64,000 bases of DNA from DASSFG01 sp035547915 (lineage in GTDB: Bacteria > Planctomycetota > Planctomycetia > Pirellulales > JAICIG01): assembly GCA_035547915.1 (NCBI GenBank), contig DASZTS010000139.1, forward strand, positions 90,236 through 154,235. Direction: 5' to 3'. Both the position numbers and the translations under genes were made by a program. The first letter of the stretch is position 1, and every line of letters starts with the position of its first letter. Of this stretch, positions 54,142-63,103 are shown piece after piece. A model generated the notes under the pieces. That model did not search any database, was not told where the DNA came from, and saw nothing but the letters and a program-made list of their open reading frames with translations.

Positions 54142-54870
54142 TCAGCCGCGTCCCACATAAAGCTGTTCGTGCGGCAACACGATCGCTTCCAGCATCTCGA
54201 CGTGTGGCGGAAGTGTAGCCATCAGCAGCGCGACCTCGGCGATCTCGTCGGGCGTCATCATCGGTTCGGCGTCTTCGGGTTTGTCTGTGTGCCGCCGCTC
54301 TACGTGGATATTGCCTGGGTGCAGGCAACAGCAGGTGACGCCGAACTCGCGTCCCTCCAAGGCGGTAACCTGCGTCAGTCCCCACAGACCGTGTTTCGAC
54401 GCCGAATAGGGCCCCGAGTGAGGTCGAACGCGTTGGGCCGAGATCGAGCCGATGTTGATGATACGGCCCGATCGCTGCCGTTTCATGACGCGCAGCGCAG
54501 CACGGGTACACAGAAAGGGTGCCCGTAGGTTGACGGCGATGACTTTGTCCCAGGCCTCGATGGAAAGCTCATCGAGCGGACCGCCATCGAATGCCCCGGC
54601 ATTGTTCACCAGTAGATCGAGCCGGCCGAAACGTTCCTGCGTTTGTTGAAACAGCCGCTCGACGTGACCCTCGTCGGTAATGTCGCCCGGGAGGGCCAAC
54701 ACGGTTGCGCCGTGTACCGCAAGCTCGGCAGAAGTCGCGGCAAGCTCGCTCTCGCTTCGGGAAGTCAGGACCAGGTGCGCCCCTTCGCCAGCCAAGCCGC
54801 GGGCGATCGCCCGTCCCAGCCCGCGTCCGGCCCCCGTCACGATCGCTACGTGTCCAGCCAGTTTGTTCAT
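54142..54870 (-). CDS. Short-chain dehydrogenase/reductase
   Basis: A protein of about 242 residues of the classical SDR family. TGAGRGLGRAIARGLA is the NAD(P)-binding motif, NNAG is in LLVNNAGAFDGG, and the catalytic Ser, Tyr and Lys are in ISAQRVRPHSGPYSASKHG (Y-x3-K). It reduces or oxidises a hydroxyl or keto group; the substrate is unknown. The frame stays open upstream of ATG 54870, but the SDR start fits there. It stands alone. Confidence 0.85.
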   Translation of the reverse strand: MNKLAGHVAIVTGAGRGLGRAIARGLAGEGAHLVLTSRSESELAATSAELAVHGATVLALPGDITDEGHVERLFQQTQERFGRLDLLVNNAGAFDGGPLDELSIEAWDKVIAVNLRAPFLCTRAALRVMKRQRSGRIINIGSISAQRVRPHSGPYSASKHGLWGLTQVTALEGREFGVTCCCLHPGNIHVERRHTDKPEDAEPMMTPDEIAEVALLMATLPPHVEMLEAIVLPHEQLYVGRG

Positions 54871-55130
54871 CGTGCCCATTGTACCGATCCCGAACCGAGA
54901 CGGAACGGTCCCCACGATTGAACCGTTGCGTGGTGACGGCACTGTCCAGCTTTCCCAGGTTGACGCCCAATGGCCCAAGTTTTCCTGCTTTACCGGCTGT
55001 TAGGATACGCGCATAATTGGTAGGCTAAGGGGGATGGCGGACTCCGTCGATTTTCTCGCTGCGCAGGGCGGGTCGCGCGACTGCAAAGCGGGGCAGGCTA
55101 GAGGCCGGCGGTTCGCCTGGGTGCGATCGG

Positions 55131-55394
55131 ATGCCGAATTTCTTGCAGAGCACCGGAGCACAGGTCGTAATCTGGTTGGCCATTTGTGCTGCGCTGATGG
55201 TGGTGGGGTTCTACGTTGTGGCCAAGGTGCGCCGGACCTTTTCGGAAAGTGAGTCTGGGACGCACGACCTGATGACGAATTTTCGGGAATTGCACTCCCA
55301 GGGTGAGCTAAGCGACGAGGAATACCGAACAATAAAAGCGACGTTGGCGGCACGCCTCCAGCGGGAGATAAAGGATAAGGGCGGAGCGTCTTAG
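55131..55394 (+). CDS. Small membrane protein with SHOCT-like tail
   Basis: An 87-residue protein. One membrane segment (VVIWLAICAALMVVGFYVVAKV, about residues 12-33) precedes a short C-terminal SHOCT-like stretch (LHSQGELSDEEYRTIKATLAARL), a common pattern in small membrane proteins. The role is unknown. It is a single gene between the SDR gene and clpX. Confidence 0.65.
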   Translation: MPNFLQSTGAQVVIWLAICAALMVVGFYVVAKVRRTFSESESGTHDLMTNFRELHSQGELSDEEYRTIKATLAARLQREIKDKGGAS

Positions 55395-55756
55395 AGGCAG
55401 CCGAAAAGCCGATCCCAGCAGCAGGGTCTTCCCGAACTACCTGGGGCGGTCTTTCGCAAGCCTCTCACACGCTCGTTGCCGAGCTTGCAGAGGGTACGGC
55501 TTGAGTGGGATTCAACGTCGGGCCCGTTTGGCGGTAATTTTCCTTTGGCGGATCGAACCCTTTGAGGCCCAGGCCACGTAAGGGAAACCTGCACGGCAAG
55601 ATGTCTTTGTACATTTAGTACTGCTCGAGCGAATGCGGACAGGGATGCCCCGGGCCACACGCGTACGACTGGCCATTCGAGCGACAACTTTGAAGTTCTG
55701 CCATGAACCGACCGCTCCTCGCGAGCGGAGGCACTGGCCAGCTGAAAGGAGCTAGC
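55395..55756. other. Gap upstream of clpX
   Basis: About 360 bp with no supportable gene. It probably contains the clpX promoter, but I see no clear -35/-10 pair. GTACATTTAGTAC near 55611 is a short inverted pattern of uncertain meaning. Confidence 0.4.
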
Positions 55757-57043
55757 ATGCCCTCGAGTAGGGACGTGACCGGAGGTCGCCGTGGTGGCGG
55801 AACCACCAAGAAGAACGCGTTCTGTTCCTTTTGTCGCAAGAGCTACCGCGACGTCGGACCGCTGGTGGAAGGTCCGGGCGACGTGTACATCTGCGGCGAG
55901 TGCATCGAGCTCTGCCAGTCGATCCTCGACCAGGAGCGGCGCCGTCGCGGGAGCAGCAAGCCTCTTTTCAACAAGGTGCCCGCCCCCAGGGAGATCAAGG
56001 GCAAGCTCGACGAGTACGTCATCGGGCAGGATGCGGCGAAAAAGGTCCTCTCGGTCGCGGTTCACACGCACTACAAGCGCTTGATGCTCGGCAGCGAGGG
56101 CTCCGACATCGAAATCGATAAGTCGAACATCCTCCTCATCGGGCCCACCGGTTCGGGCAAGACGTTGTTGGCCCGCACGCTGGCCCGCATGCTCAACGTG
56201 CCGTTTGCCATCGGCGATGCCACCACGCTGACCGAGGCCGGCTACGTCGGCGAAGACGTCGAGAACCTGCTGCTGAAGTTGTTGCACGCGGCCGACTTCG
56301 ATCTGGAGAGCGCCCAGCGCGGCGTGCTCTACATCGACGAGATCGACAAGATCGGTAAGACGAGCCAGAACGTCTCCATCACGCGCGACGTATCGGGCGA
56401 GGGCGTGCAGCAGGCACTCCTTAAGATGCTGGAAGGGACTATGGCTAACGTGCCGCCACAGGGCGGGCGTAAGCACCCCGAGCAGCAATACATCCAGATG
56501 GACACGAGCAACATCCTGTTCATCTGCGGCGGCACGTTCGTCGGCCTGGAAAAGATCATCGCCAAGCGGTTGGGCCGCAAGACGATCGGTTTCGGCCAGG
56601 AAGGGGGCCAGCAGAACGACAGCGATCTGGCATCGCTGTTGCCGCAGGTCACGAGCGACGACGTGTTGGAGTTCGGCCTGATTCCCGAACTGGTCGGCCG
56701 GCTGCCGGTGCTCTCGGCCTTGCAGCCGCTCGACACCGATGCGCTGGTGCGCGTGCTGCACGAGCCGCGCAATGCCCTGATACGCCAGTATCAGAAGCTC
56801 TTCGAGATGGAAAACGCCGAATTGCACTTCACGCAAGAGGCCTTACGCGCCGTCGCCGAACGGGCCCAAGAAAAAGAAACAGGTGCCAGGGGTCTGCGGT
56901 CGATCATTGAAGAGGTCATGCTCGACATCATGTTCGACCTGCCCGACCAGGGCGCTGGAAAGCGTTACCTGATCACGCCTGAAGTGGTGAAGGGCCGCCA
57001 GCCAGTATTCCCGCTGGTAGAACCGATCCAGAAGAGTGCGTGA
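55757..57043 (+). CDS. clpX: ClpX, ATPase subunit of ClpXP protease
   Basis: A protein of about 428 residues. The N-terminal zinc-binding domain has CSFC (residues 23-26) and CGEC (46-49). The AAA+ core has Walker A GPTGSGKT near 129, GYVGEDVENLL (pore-loop region), Walker B VLYIDEIDKIG near 190, and sensor motifs around GLIPELVGRLPV. ClpX unfolds tagged proteins and feeds them to ClpP. ATG 55757 is preferred over ATG 55703 because AAAGGAG (55744-55750) lies 6 nt upstream. ClpP and tig are not nearby. Confidence 0.95.
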   Translation: MPSSRDVTGGRRGGGTTKKNAFCSFCRKSYRDVGPLVEGPGDVYICGECIELCQSILDQERRRRGSSKPLFNKVPAPREIKGKLDEYVIGQDAAKKVLSVAVHTHYKRLMLGSEGSDIEIDKSNILLIGPTGSGKTLLARTLARMLNVPFAIGDATTLTEAGYVGEDVENLLLKLLHAADFDLESAQRGVLYIDEIDKIGKTSQNVSITRDVSGEGVQQALLKMLEGTMANVPPQGGRKHPEQQYIQMDTSNILFICGGTFVGLEKIIAKRLGRKTIGFGQEGGQQNDSDLASLLPQVTSDDVLEFGLIPELVGRLPVLSALQPLDTDALVRVLHEPRNALIRQYQKLFEMENAELHFTQEALRAVAERAQEKETGARGLRSIIEEVMLDIMFDLPDQGAGKRYLITPEVVKGRQPVFPLVEPIQKSA

Positions 57044-57208
57044 GACGTGGCAGTGGTCGGCGGGGCAGTGTGCTGGCGAGGGTATTCCTCGACAGTATGG
57101 GCAGCGACCGAATCCTGATATACAAAAGCGCGTGACGTTCAAGCTCGTTGCCGGCTGTTGCGTTTTGCCAGTCGCCTGACGAAGGTCAAGTCACCGCTTC
57201 AACGTGCG

Positions 57209-57254
57209 CGGGCCCGGGATCAACAATTGGGTTGATCTCGGGCCCGTTTTTATT
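57209..57254 (+). terminator. Rho-independent terminator after clpX
   Basis: A 16-bp stem (57209-57224 with 57231-57246, one G-U pair), a 6-nt loop and then TTTTTATT. It is the strongest terminator in the window and lies 166 bp after clpX, before the convergent DUF4242 gene end. Confidence 0.9.
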
Positions 57255-57293
57255 GCGCTCAGCCGATATGGGCAGAGGTGCCGATGGACCGAG

Positions 57294-57569
57294 CTATCCT
57301 TCGGCCGTGGTCGGATCGATCACCGACTTCACCTCGGCGACCTGGTTGATCGGGAATCCGCCTTGTCGGGCGTGTTCACGCAACAGGGCTTCGCTGGGAG
57401 CGATGTAGACGCAGTAGACCTTGTCGGGCGTCACATAGCTCTCCACCCATTGAATGGTGGGGCCGAGCTTGTTGAGCACCCCGCACGAGGTCTGCGAGAT
57501 ACCGCGTAATTCCTCGGCCGACAACCGGCCGGCAGCCGGAATCTCGCGTTCGATGATGTATTTGGGCAT
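57294..57569 (-). CDS. DUF4242 protein
   Basis: A 91-residue protein. MPKYIIEREIPAAGRLSAEELRGISQTSCGVLNKLGP, then IQWVESYVTPDKVYCVYIAPSEALLREHARQGGFPINQVAEVKSVIDP, is the DUF4242 (SCO4226-like nickel-binding) pattern: a ferredoxin-like fold dimer. Cys29 may bind metal. It follows the ferritin-like gene by 24 bp on the same strand, and the two probably share a transcript. Confidence 0.8.
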   Translation of the reverse strand: MPKYIIEREIPAAGRLSAEELRGISQTSCGVLNKLGPTIQWVESYVTPDKVYCVYIAPSEALLREHARQGGFPINQVAEVKSVIDPTTAEG

Positions 57570-57593
57570 GTTGATCTCCGGTGCGGTAGGGCG

Positions 57594-59003
57594 TTATTCG
57601 CCCACCAGGCGCTCGATGTCTTCGCGCGAGACGGTGAAGACGTCCATGTCGAGCGTGACGGCGCCGAGGCTGACGAGGCATTCGGTGAAGAGTTCGCGGG
57701 TCCGTTGCTCCAGGTCCTGCATCCCCTGGTCGGTCATCACGCGGATGATGTGTTGCCCCTTGCGGACGTGCGTCCGCTCGTCGGAGCGGATGAAATCGGC
57801 CACGTGCGTGAGCAGATCGTCGTGCTTCTCGGCCGACTGGTCGATCAGCCCGCCGATGGTCTTGATCACGCCCACTTCGCCGAAGAGGTTGATTTCGGCC
57901 ATCGCATAAGCCGGCTCCATGGGGCCGCGGCAGGTCGAACCCGTGAGACGGTTGGCCAGTTCGAAGGGTTCATAGCCAGCGGCCTGGAGCGCCTTGTGGC
58001 CGATCTCGGTATGCCGCGTTTCGTCCCAGGTGATGCGCGCCAGGTCATACTCGGCCTGGAAATCGCGGAAGCGGATGTCCCACAAAAAGGTGCCGAAGGC
58101 TTCGATGGCATCCACTTCGTCGCGCTGCGTGCGCAGGAACCGCAGCCGGGCGTATTCGTAAGTATCGTCGGGGAAGCGAGGCTGGCCGTCTCCCACGTTG
58201 TATTCGCCGGTGTGCTTGAACGTGACGAACCGGCTGTCGCGCTCGGGCGCGGTGTGTCGCACGAAGGGCCGCTCGTCGCACCGCAGCGGAGAGGGCGCGG
58301 CGCAGCGCGGGTCGCTTCCCGTCACGCCGCCGATACTCGACAGCAGGCGCCCCAGGTGCCAGCGCCAGCGGCCGAGGCGTCCTTCGTCGACGCCGCCGGC
58401 CATATAGGCATCGATGGCTGCTGTTGCCCAGGCGAGCATCGGCTCGTAATCGAGCAGGATCCGCCGCAGCAGACGGATGGTCGGCGTGTCGGCCACGGGA
58501 TCGGTGTCGTCGCAATGGTGCCGATAGGCGGTCGCGAGCGCCGAGCCGGCGACTTGATGCAAACCGACCAACAATTCGGGGGCATCGGCCGCCGAGAGCA
58601 GTTCTTCGATGAAGCGGTCGATCTCGGCATCGCGAAAACCATCGATCGCCGACTGGCCCTGCTCTTGCTCGCGGAGGCGGTCGCGCAGGCCGTTGGCGGC
58701 GTCGGCGTGGTAGAACAGGTGGCGGCCCGATTCGAGCTTGACCTCGAATTCAGGGATCGCCAGCGTCCAGGCACCGATGGCCTGCGCCAGCCGGCGCTCG
58801 AAGTAGAAGAACCGCAACAGCCGCCGGGCGTTTTCGGCCACCGTGAACTTGCCACCCAGGGGGCGCGAATCGCGGGGAAAGCGGTAAGGAAACTCGTCCT
58901 TCCGCCGTTGGGCCTCCGCCCGTTTGTCCGACCACGAGTTGGGGGGAAAGGGGCTGGGCTGGGACGGCTGGCGCGTGGAATGGCCGTTGGTCGATTCGTT
59001 CAT
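57594..59003 (-). CDS. Large ferritin-like protein, predicted diiron site
   Basis: A protein of about 469 residues. Two ferritin-like halves are suggested. The N-terminal half has EIDRFIEELLSAADAPELLVGLHQVAGSALATAYRHH and LLDYEPMLAWATAAIDAYM. The C-terminal half has EYDLARITWDETRHTEIG and DFIRSDERTHVRKGQHIIR, where the Glu-x-x-His-type residues (DETRH, DERTH) could bind two iron atoms. No named family is certain. It could be an oxidase, oxygenase or iron-storage protein. The ATG at 59003 is preferred; the frame is open upstream. Confidence 0.7.
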   Translation of the reverse strand: MNESTNGHSTRQPSQPSPFPPNSWSDKRAEAQRRKDEFPYRFPRDSRPLGGKFTVAENARRLLRFFYFERRLAQAIGAWTLAIPEFEVKLESGRHLFYHADAANGLRDRLREQEQGQSAIDGFRDAEIDRFIEELLSAADAPELLVGLHQVAGSALATAYRHHCDDTDPVADTPTIRLLRRILLDYEPMLAWATAAIDAYMAGGVDEGRLGRWRWHLGRLLSSIGGVTGSDPRCAAPSPLRCDERPFVRHTAPERDSRFVTFKHTGEYNVGDGQPRFPDDTYEYARLRFLRTQRDEVDAIEAFGTFLWDIRFRDFQAEYDLARITWDETRHTEIGHKALQAAGYEPFELANRLTGSTCRGPMEPAYAMAEINLFGEVGVIKTIGGLIDQSAEKHDDLLTHVADFIRSDERTHVRKGQHIIRVMTDQGMQDLEQRTRELFTECLVSLGAVTLDMDVFTVSREDIERLVGE

Positions 59004-59179
59004 GGCTGTGGTTGACGGTTGAGCCCCGATGGTTCGTTGAGTTGATTGCCAAAGGCCGATTTTACCGCCGCGATCGCCTTTCAAGCGACCCACTCTGTCA
59101 GGTGGTTTGTGATGTGGGGTATGGACACGTTTGCCGCAGCCGCAAATCTTTCGATCGCGGGCGGTCTGCGCGCAGAGGT

Positions 59180-59650
59180 TCAACTCCGGGCCAGCGCTTG
59201 ACGTTTCTCGTGGATGAACGCGGCGTGGTGTGGGATGTGGTTGGTGACCCGTTCGAGCAGCGTCTCCAGGGTCATCAGTCCGGCTTCCGAATGAAAGCCC
59301 GTGCGCTGGAAGTCGGCCGGCGCGAGTGGTCGCAGGATGCGAAGCATCTGGCCGCGGACGAGCTCGATCAGCTTCAGTTCTTCCTCGGCATCACGTTGGT
59401 CGTAGGCCAGCCGCGGATGCCAGATCTCGGGGTCGAAGCCGCGCAGGGGCGGCTCGTCTTCCGCGATCACGCGTTTCAGCCGTTCGGCATAGACGGCTTC
59501 GGCGTCCGCGAGATGGCAAAGAACTTCGAGCGTCGACCAACGGCCGGGCACCGGGCGAGCCGTAATCTCATGTTGCGACATTCCCGCGACCGCTTCGCGC
59601 AAGGAACCGGGACCGGCGGCGTATTGGTCAAGTAGTTCGTCAATCGGCAT
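59180..59650 (-). CDS. DinB-family protein
   Basis: A protein of about 156 residues with a four-helix DinB fold pattern: MPIDELLDQYAAGPGSLREAV, RWSTLEVLCHLADAEAVYAERL and LERVTNHIPHHAAFIH. The three metal-binding His are probably in CHLADAE and NHIPHH. DinB-type proteins can use bacillithiol or other thiols in detoxification, but this one cannot be assigned. The ATG at 59650 gives the family start; a GTG at 59686 is also possible. It is on the same strand as the ferritin-like gene. Confidence 0.83.
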   Translation of the reverse strand: MPIDELLDQYAAGPGSLREAVAGMSQHEITARPVPGRWSTLEVLCHLADAEAVYAERLKRVIAEDEPPLRGFDPEIWHPRLAYDQRDAEEELKLIELVRGQMLRILRPLAPADFQRTGFHSEAGLMTLETLLERVTNHIPHHAAFIHEKRQALARS

Positions 59651-59845
59651 CGGAGGTTTCTCGTTGGTCACGCGCGGAGCCGCCACAAGGGCATTAGATC
59701 GACAGATCGACTTCCCGAACGCCGCGCAAATAGGTTTCCAAAAACCGATCGGCGGATCGCGCGTTCGCGAATCGCGGGGACGGTTCCTTGTCAGCCTATA
59801 GGGTTCGGGCCGGTGGTCAAGAACACCGGCATGGGTGGCCGTGCG

Positions 59846-62146
59846 TCAGCTTCCCGCCGCGGGTGATGCCTGGCGCTCGTGTTGCAAGGCGTCTTGCAGC
59901 ACTTCTTCGTTGGTGCGGACGTACGGGAGCCGGTGGAAACAATACAACAGCCCCGCCGCGATCATGCATCCGGCGATCGGCACCGGCCAGGCGAACACGT
60001 AGGGGAGGTTGTCGCCCTTTTCGATGAGCGGATGCCACCGCCAACGTTCGGTGCCTTCCGTGCTCAGCAGCAACTGAATCAGGATCGGCATGGCGTTGCT
60101 CGTGAAGTGAAACAGCGACCCCGTCAGCAGGCTGCCCGTCTGCACGGCCAGATAGCCCAGCACGAGCCCCATGACGCAGACCACGATCGACTGATGAAAG
60201 ATCTGATGGGTGACGCCGAAGAAAATGCTGCTGATCAGGATGGCTTGCCACTTGTGCCCCAAGTGACGCAGGCCGGACAGTATGAAACCGCGAAACGCCA
60301 ACTCCTCGCAGACGGCGGGCGTCAAAGCGAAGACCAAGAGCAGCACCTGCCAAGGCGCATTGAGGCGTAAATTCGTTGCCTCGCGCACCGCGTCGGACAT
60401 CGGATAGAGCCGCTGGACGAACTCGCTCAGCAACACCACGGCGGGGTGTAGCACGACGGCCAGCACGACCGCGGCTGGCAGGGTCCACAACTTGGGCAGC
60501 CGCAGCAGCAACGTCTTCCGCGGGCTGCGCGTCAGCATGATCGTCATCAACAGGGCCGGTGTGGCAATCATGGCCAGTTGTGTGACGGCCACAAGCCGAG
60601 CCAAGCGACCGAACTCATTATCGACGGGCGCCACACCCTTGTCGGCCAGCGCTTTATCGGCGCCTTCGCTAGCGGGCATAGTCTGAGGACTCTCGCTCAG
60701 TGCCATGCCCATGAAGAAGAAAATCAGCAGGATCAGCAAGCCGCACAACAGGGCGGCCGCCGGACTGGGCGTATCGCCACGGTCGCGCATCAGGTGCTTA
60801 AACCACAAGTTCAGGTCAAACCGCTCACTCTCGCGGAACAGGACGCTTTCCGAATTGAACTGGTCGACCGCCCAACGCGTGGCCCACAGGCAGCAGCCCA
60901 GCGTGACGACCACCACCACGGGGACGAAGGGGAGCGCTTGTGCCATGTTGCCTTCGAGCAGGGCTCGCAAAAGCAGCACCACGCCGGTCACGGGAATTAG
61001 GGCATTGCCCAAGTTCAGCTCCACGCCGGGGGCCATGGGCAAGATCACCAGCGGCATGGTGACGAGCATCAAGGGCATCAAGTAGTACTGACCTTCCTTG
61101 CTGCTACGTGCGAAGGATGCCAGCGCCAAGCACAGCGCGCTGAACAAGGCCGACATCGGCAGCAGGGCCAACCCCAGCCAAAGGGGCGTGAGCCCCGACG
61201 GCCAACCCACGTTCTTCAATTCCTGCGGCAGGACGTTGATGACGAAGGCTCCCGTGACGCCCACGCTGAGCAGGTTCAACAGCGAGGTCACCGTGCTGAA
61301 GAGCATGACGGTCAGCAACTTGCCCCACACGATCTCGCGGCGCTCGGCGGGGCTGCTCAACAGGGTCTCCAGCGTGCCGCGTTCCTTCTCGCCCGCGCAG
61401 ATGTCGATCGCCGGATAGAACGCGCCCGTCAGGGCCCAGATCAGGAGCAGAAATGGTAGCACTTTTGACCAGACGGCGGCATCGCGATGGCCGAGTTGCT
61501 CGGCCACGTCGTGTTCCTTCAGATCGAACGGGTGCGCGGTCGATTCGGGCAGATGGTTTTCGGACAGGTTCTGTTTGCCGATCTCGTCGGTCCAGCGCGA
61601 CAGCACCTGCGAGACACGGGCGAACGTGATCTGCGATTTCTCCTTGGCCGTGTTGTAGTAGACGTCCGGGTCGGGAACCGTCAGTTCCACCTCGTCGTCG
61701 TCGGCATCGGTGATGCGCCGGGCCAGGCTCTGCCGCAGTTCCAGCAGGTGCCGACCGAAACCGGGCGGAAAATAGACGACGGCCTCGTATTCGCCGCGCT
61801 CGACCGCCTTACGGGCATCCTCAAAGGCTGCCTCCGCGTCGTCGCCCTCCGATGGCCGCGGCAGCAGGGTCAGATCGAGCAATGCCGCGCGATCGGGCGA
61901 GCTGAACCAGGCGCCGTCGAAATGCGTACCGTCGATCAAGGTGGGCTTGTCGGGTAGCTCCTCCGCGCCGACGATGAGTACCTTCGTCGGATGCTCGCTG
62001 ACAAACTGCATGACCTGGAACATGCTCGTGCCGAGCAGCGGATAGAGCAGGAGCGGCAGCACGGCGATCATGAACAGCGTCCGACGGTCGCGCAACTGGT
62101 CGCGCACCTCGCGGTGGAAGATCAGCTTGACGTTGGACCAGTTCAT
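59846..62146 (-). CDS. ABC export permease fused to CPBP protease
   Basis: A 766-residue membrane protein. The N-terminal part (about 1-470) is an ABC permease of the NatB type, with an opening membrane helix, a large outer domain and GEKERGTLETLLSSPAERREIVWGK. The C-terminal part (about 515-745) is a CPBP (Abi) intramembrane protease-like domain: EELAFRGFILSGLR (Glu-Glu-x3-Arg), FGVTHQIFHQS, and a later His/Asn motif. Fusion of the two is known in planctomycetes. It would export something, or process a substrate in the membrane. It follows the NatA-like gene by about 50 bp. Confidence 0.9.
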   Translation of the reverse strand: MNWSNVKLIFHREVRDQLRDRRTLFMIAVLPLLLYPLLGTSMFQVMQFVSEHPTKVLIVGAEELPDKPTLIDGTHFDGAWFSSPDRAALLDLTLLPRPSEGDDAEAAFEDARKAVERGEYEAVVYFPPGFGRHLLELRQSLARRITDADDDEVELTVPDPDVYYNTAKEKSQITFARVSQVLSRWTDEIGKQNLSENHLPESTAHPFDLKEHDVAEQLGHRDAAVWSKVLPFLLLIWALTGAFYPAIDICAGEKERGTLETLLSSPAERREIVWGKLLTVMLFSTVTSLLNLLSVGVTGAFVINVLPQELKNVGWPSGLTPLWLGLALLPMSALFSALCLALASFARSSKEGQYYLMPLMLVTMPLVILPMAPGVELNLGNALIPVTGVVLLLRALLEGNMAQALPFVPVVVVVTLGCCLWATRWAVDQFNSESVLFRESERFDLNLWFKHLMRDRGDTPSPAAALLCGLLILLIFFFMGMALSESPQTMPASEGADKALADKGVAPVDNEFGRLARLVAVTQLAMIATPALLMTIMLTRSPRKTLLLRLPKLWTLPAAVVLAVVLHPAVVLLSEFVQRLYPMSDAVREATNLRLNAPWQVLLLVFALTPAVCEELAFRGFILSGLRHLGHKWQAILISSIFFGVTHQIFHQSIVVCVMGLVLGYLAVQTGSLLTGSLFHFTSNAMPILIQLLLSTEGTERWRWHPLIEKGDNLPYVFAWPVPIAGCMIAAGLLYCFHRLPYVRTNEEVLQDALQHERQASPAAGS

Positions 62147-62196
62147 CGACGGTTGTCGTTCTGTTGGCTATCTAGGCGGCCCGGCGGCCGGTTTTG

Positions 62197-63000
62197 CTAA
62201 GCGTGAAAGGCTTTCGGTAAGGGCTCCATGCTCACGGTCGGCTCGTCGGTGGCGTGAATGCGTTCGTCGTGCCGGGTGATCAATTGGAAGAAGAGCTCTT
62301 CGAGGTCGCGTTGCTCGTGGCGGTCGCGCAGTTCGTCGAGCGTTCCCTCGGCCAGGATGCGGCCCCGGTGGATGACCGCCAGGCGGTCGCACAGCTTTTC
62401 CGCTTCTCGCATGATATGCGTCGAAAAGATCACGCACTTGCCCTGTTCGCGCAGCTCGGCCACCGTGTTGAGCAGCGCGCGGGCGACCAGCACGTCGAGG
62501 CCGGACGTGGCCTCATCGAAGATCAGCACCGGTGGATCGTGCACCAGTGCGCGCGCGATCGAGACCTTTTGCTTCATGCCGGTCGACATCTTCGCGCCCA
62601 GCAGATCGCGAATCTCGTTCATCTGGAGCCGGTCGAAGAGCCTTTCCATCCGCTCGCCGAGCAAGTCGTCGCTCAGGCCGTGCAAGCGGCCGAAATATTC
62701 GACGATCTCCCAGGCGGTCATGCGATCGTAGACGCCCGTATTGGCCGACATGAAGCCGATCTGCCGACGGACCTGCGAGGGTTGCGTCACCACGTCGAAA
62801 CCGTTGACGGCGACCTTGCCCGAACTGGGGCGCAGCACCGTGCTGATGATGCGCAGGGCGGTGGTCTTTCCGGCGCCGTTCGGGCCGAGTAGACCGTAAA
62901 TCTGGCCCGGAAACGCGGCGAAGCCGACGTCGTCGAGGGCCACCAGTCTGCCGCGCCGCAGGTCGGCGTAGTGTTTGGTCAATCCTTCGACGTGAATCAT
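62197..63000 (-). CDS. ABC export ATPase (NatA-type)
   Basis: A 267-residue ATPase. Walker A is GPNGAGKTT, Walker B LIFDEATSGLD, the signature STGMKQKVSIARALV, and the switch His is in IFSTHIM. It has the NatA/CcmA-like layout and no membrane segment. With the fused permease it forms an exporter, perhaps of sodium or a lipid; the substrate is unknown. The ATG at 63000 begins MIHVEGLTKHYADL. An upstream DUF4129 gene on the same strand may belong to the same run. Confidence 0.92.
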   Translation of the reverse strand: MIHVEGLTKHYADLRRGRLVALDDVGFAAFPGQIYGLLGPNGAGKTTALRIISTVLRPSSGKVAVNGFDVVTQPSQVRRQIGFMSANTGVYDRMTAWEIVEYFGRLHGLSDDLLGERMERLFDRLQMNEIRDLLGAKMSTGMKQKVSIARALVHDPPVLIFDEATSGLDVLVARALLNTVAELREQGKCVIFSTHIMREAEKLCDRLAVIHRGRILAEGTLDELRDRHEQRDLEELFFQLITRHDERIHATDEPTVSMEPLPKAFHA

Positions 63001-63103
63001 TGTGCGGGCAGGGTAGTGGCGGTCGATTGGCCGTAAGGGCGCGAGCGATAACCCAGCTTAGCTTATGCCTCCTTCGAGGCGAAAGCCTCGCACGTTGCAA
63101 TCG

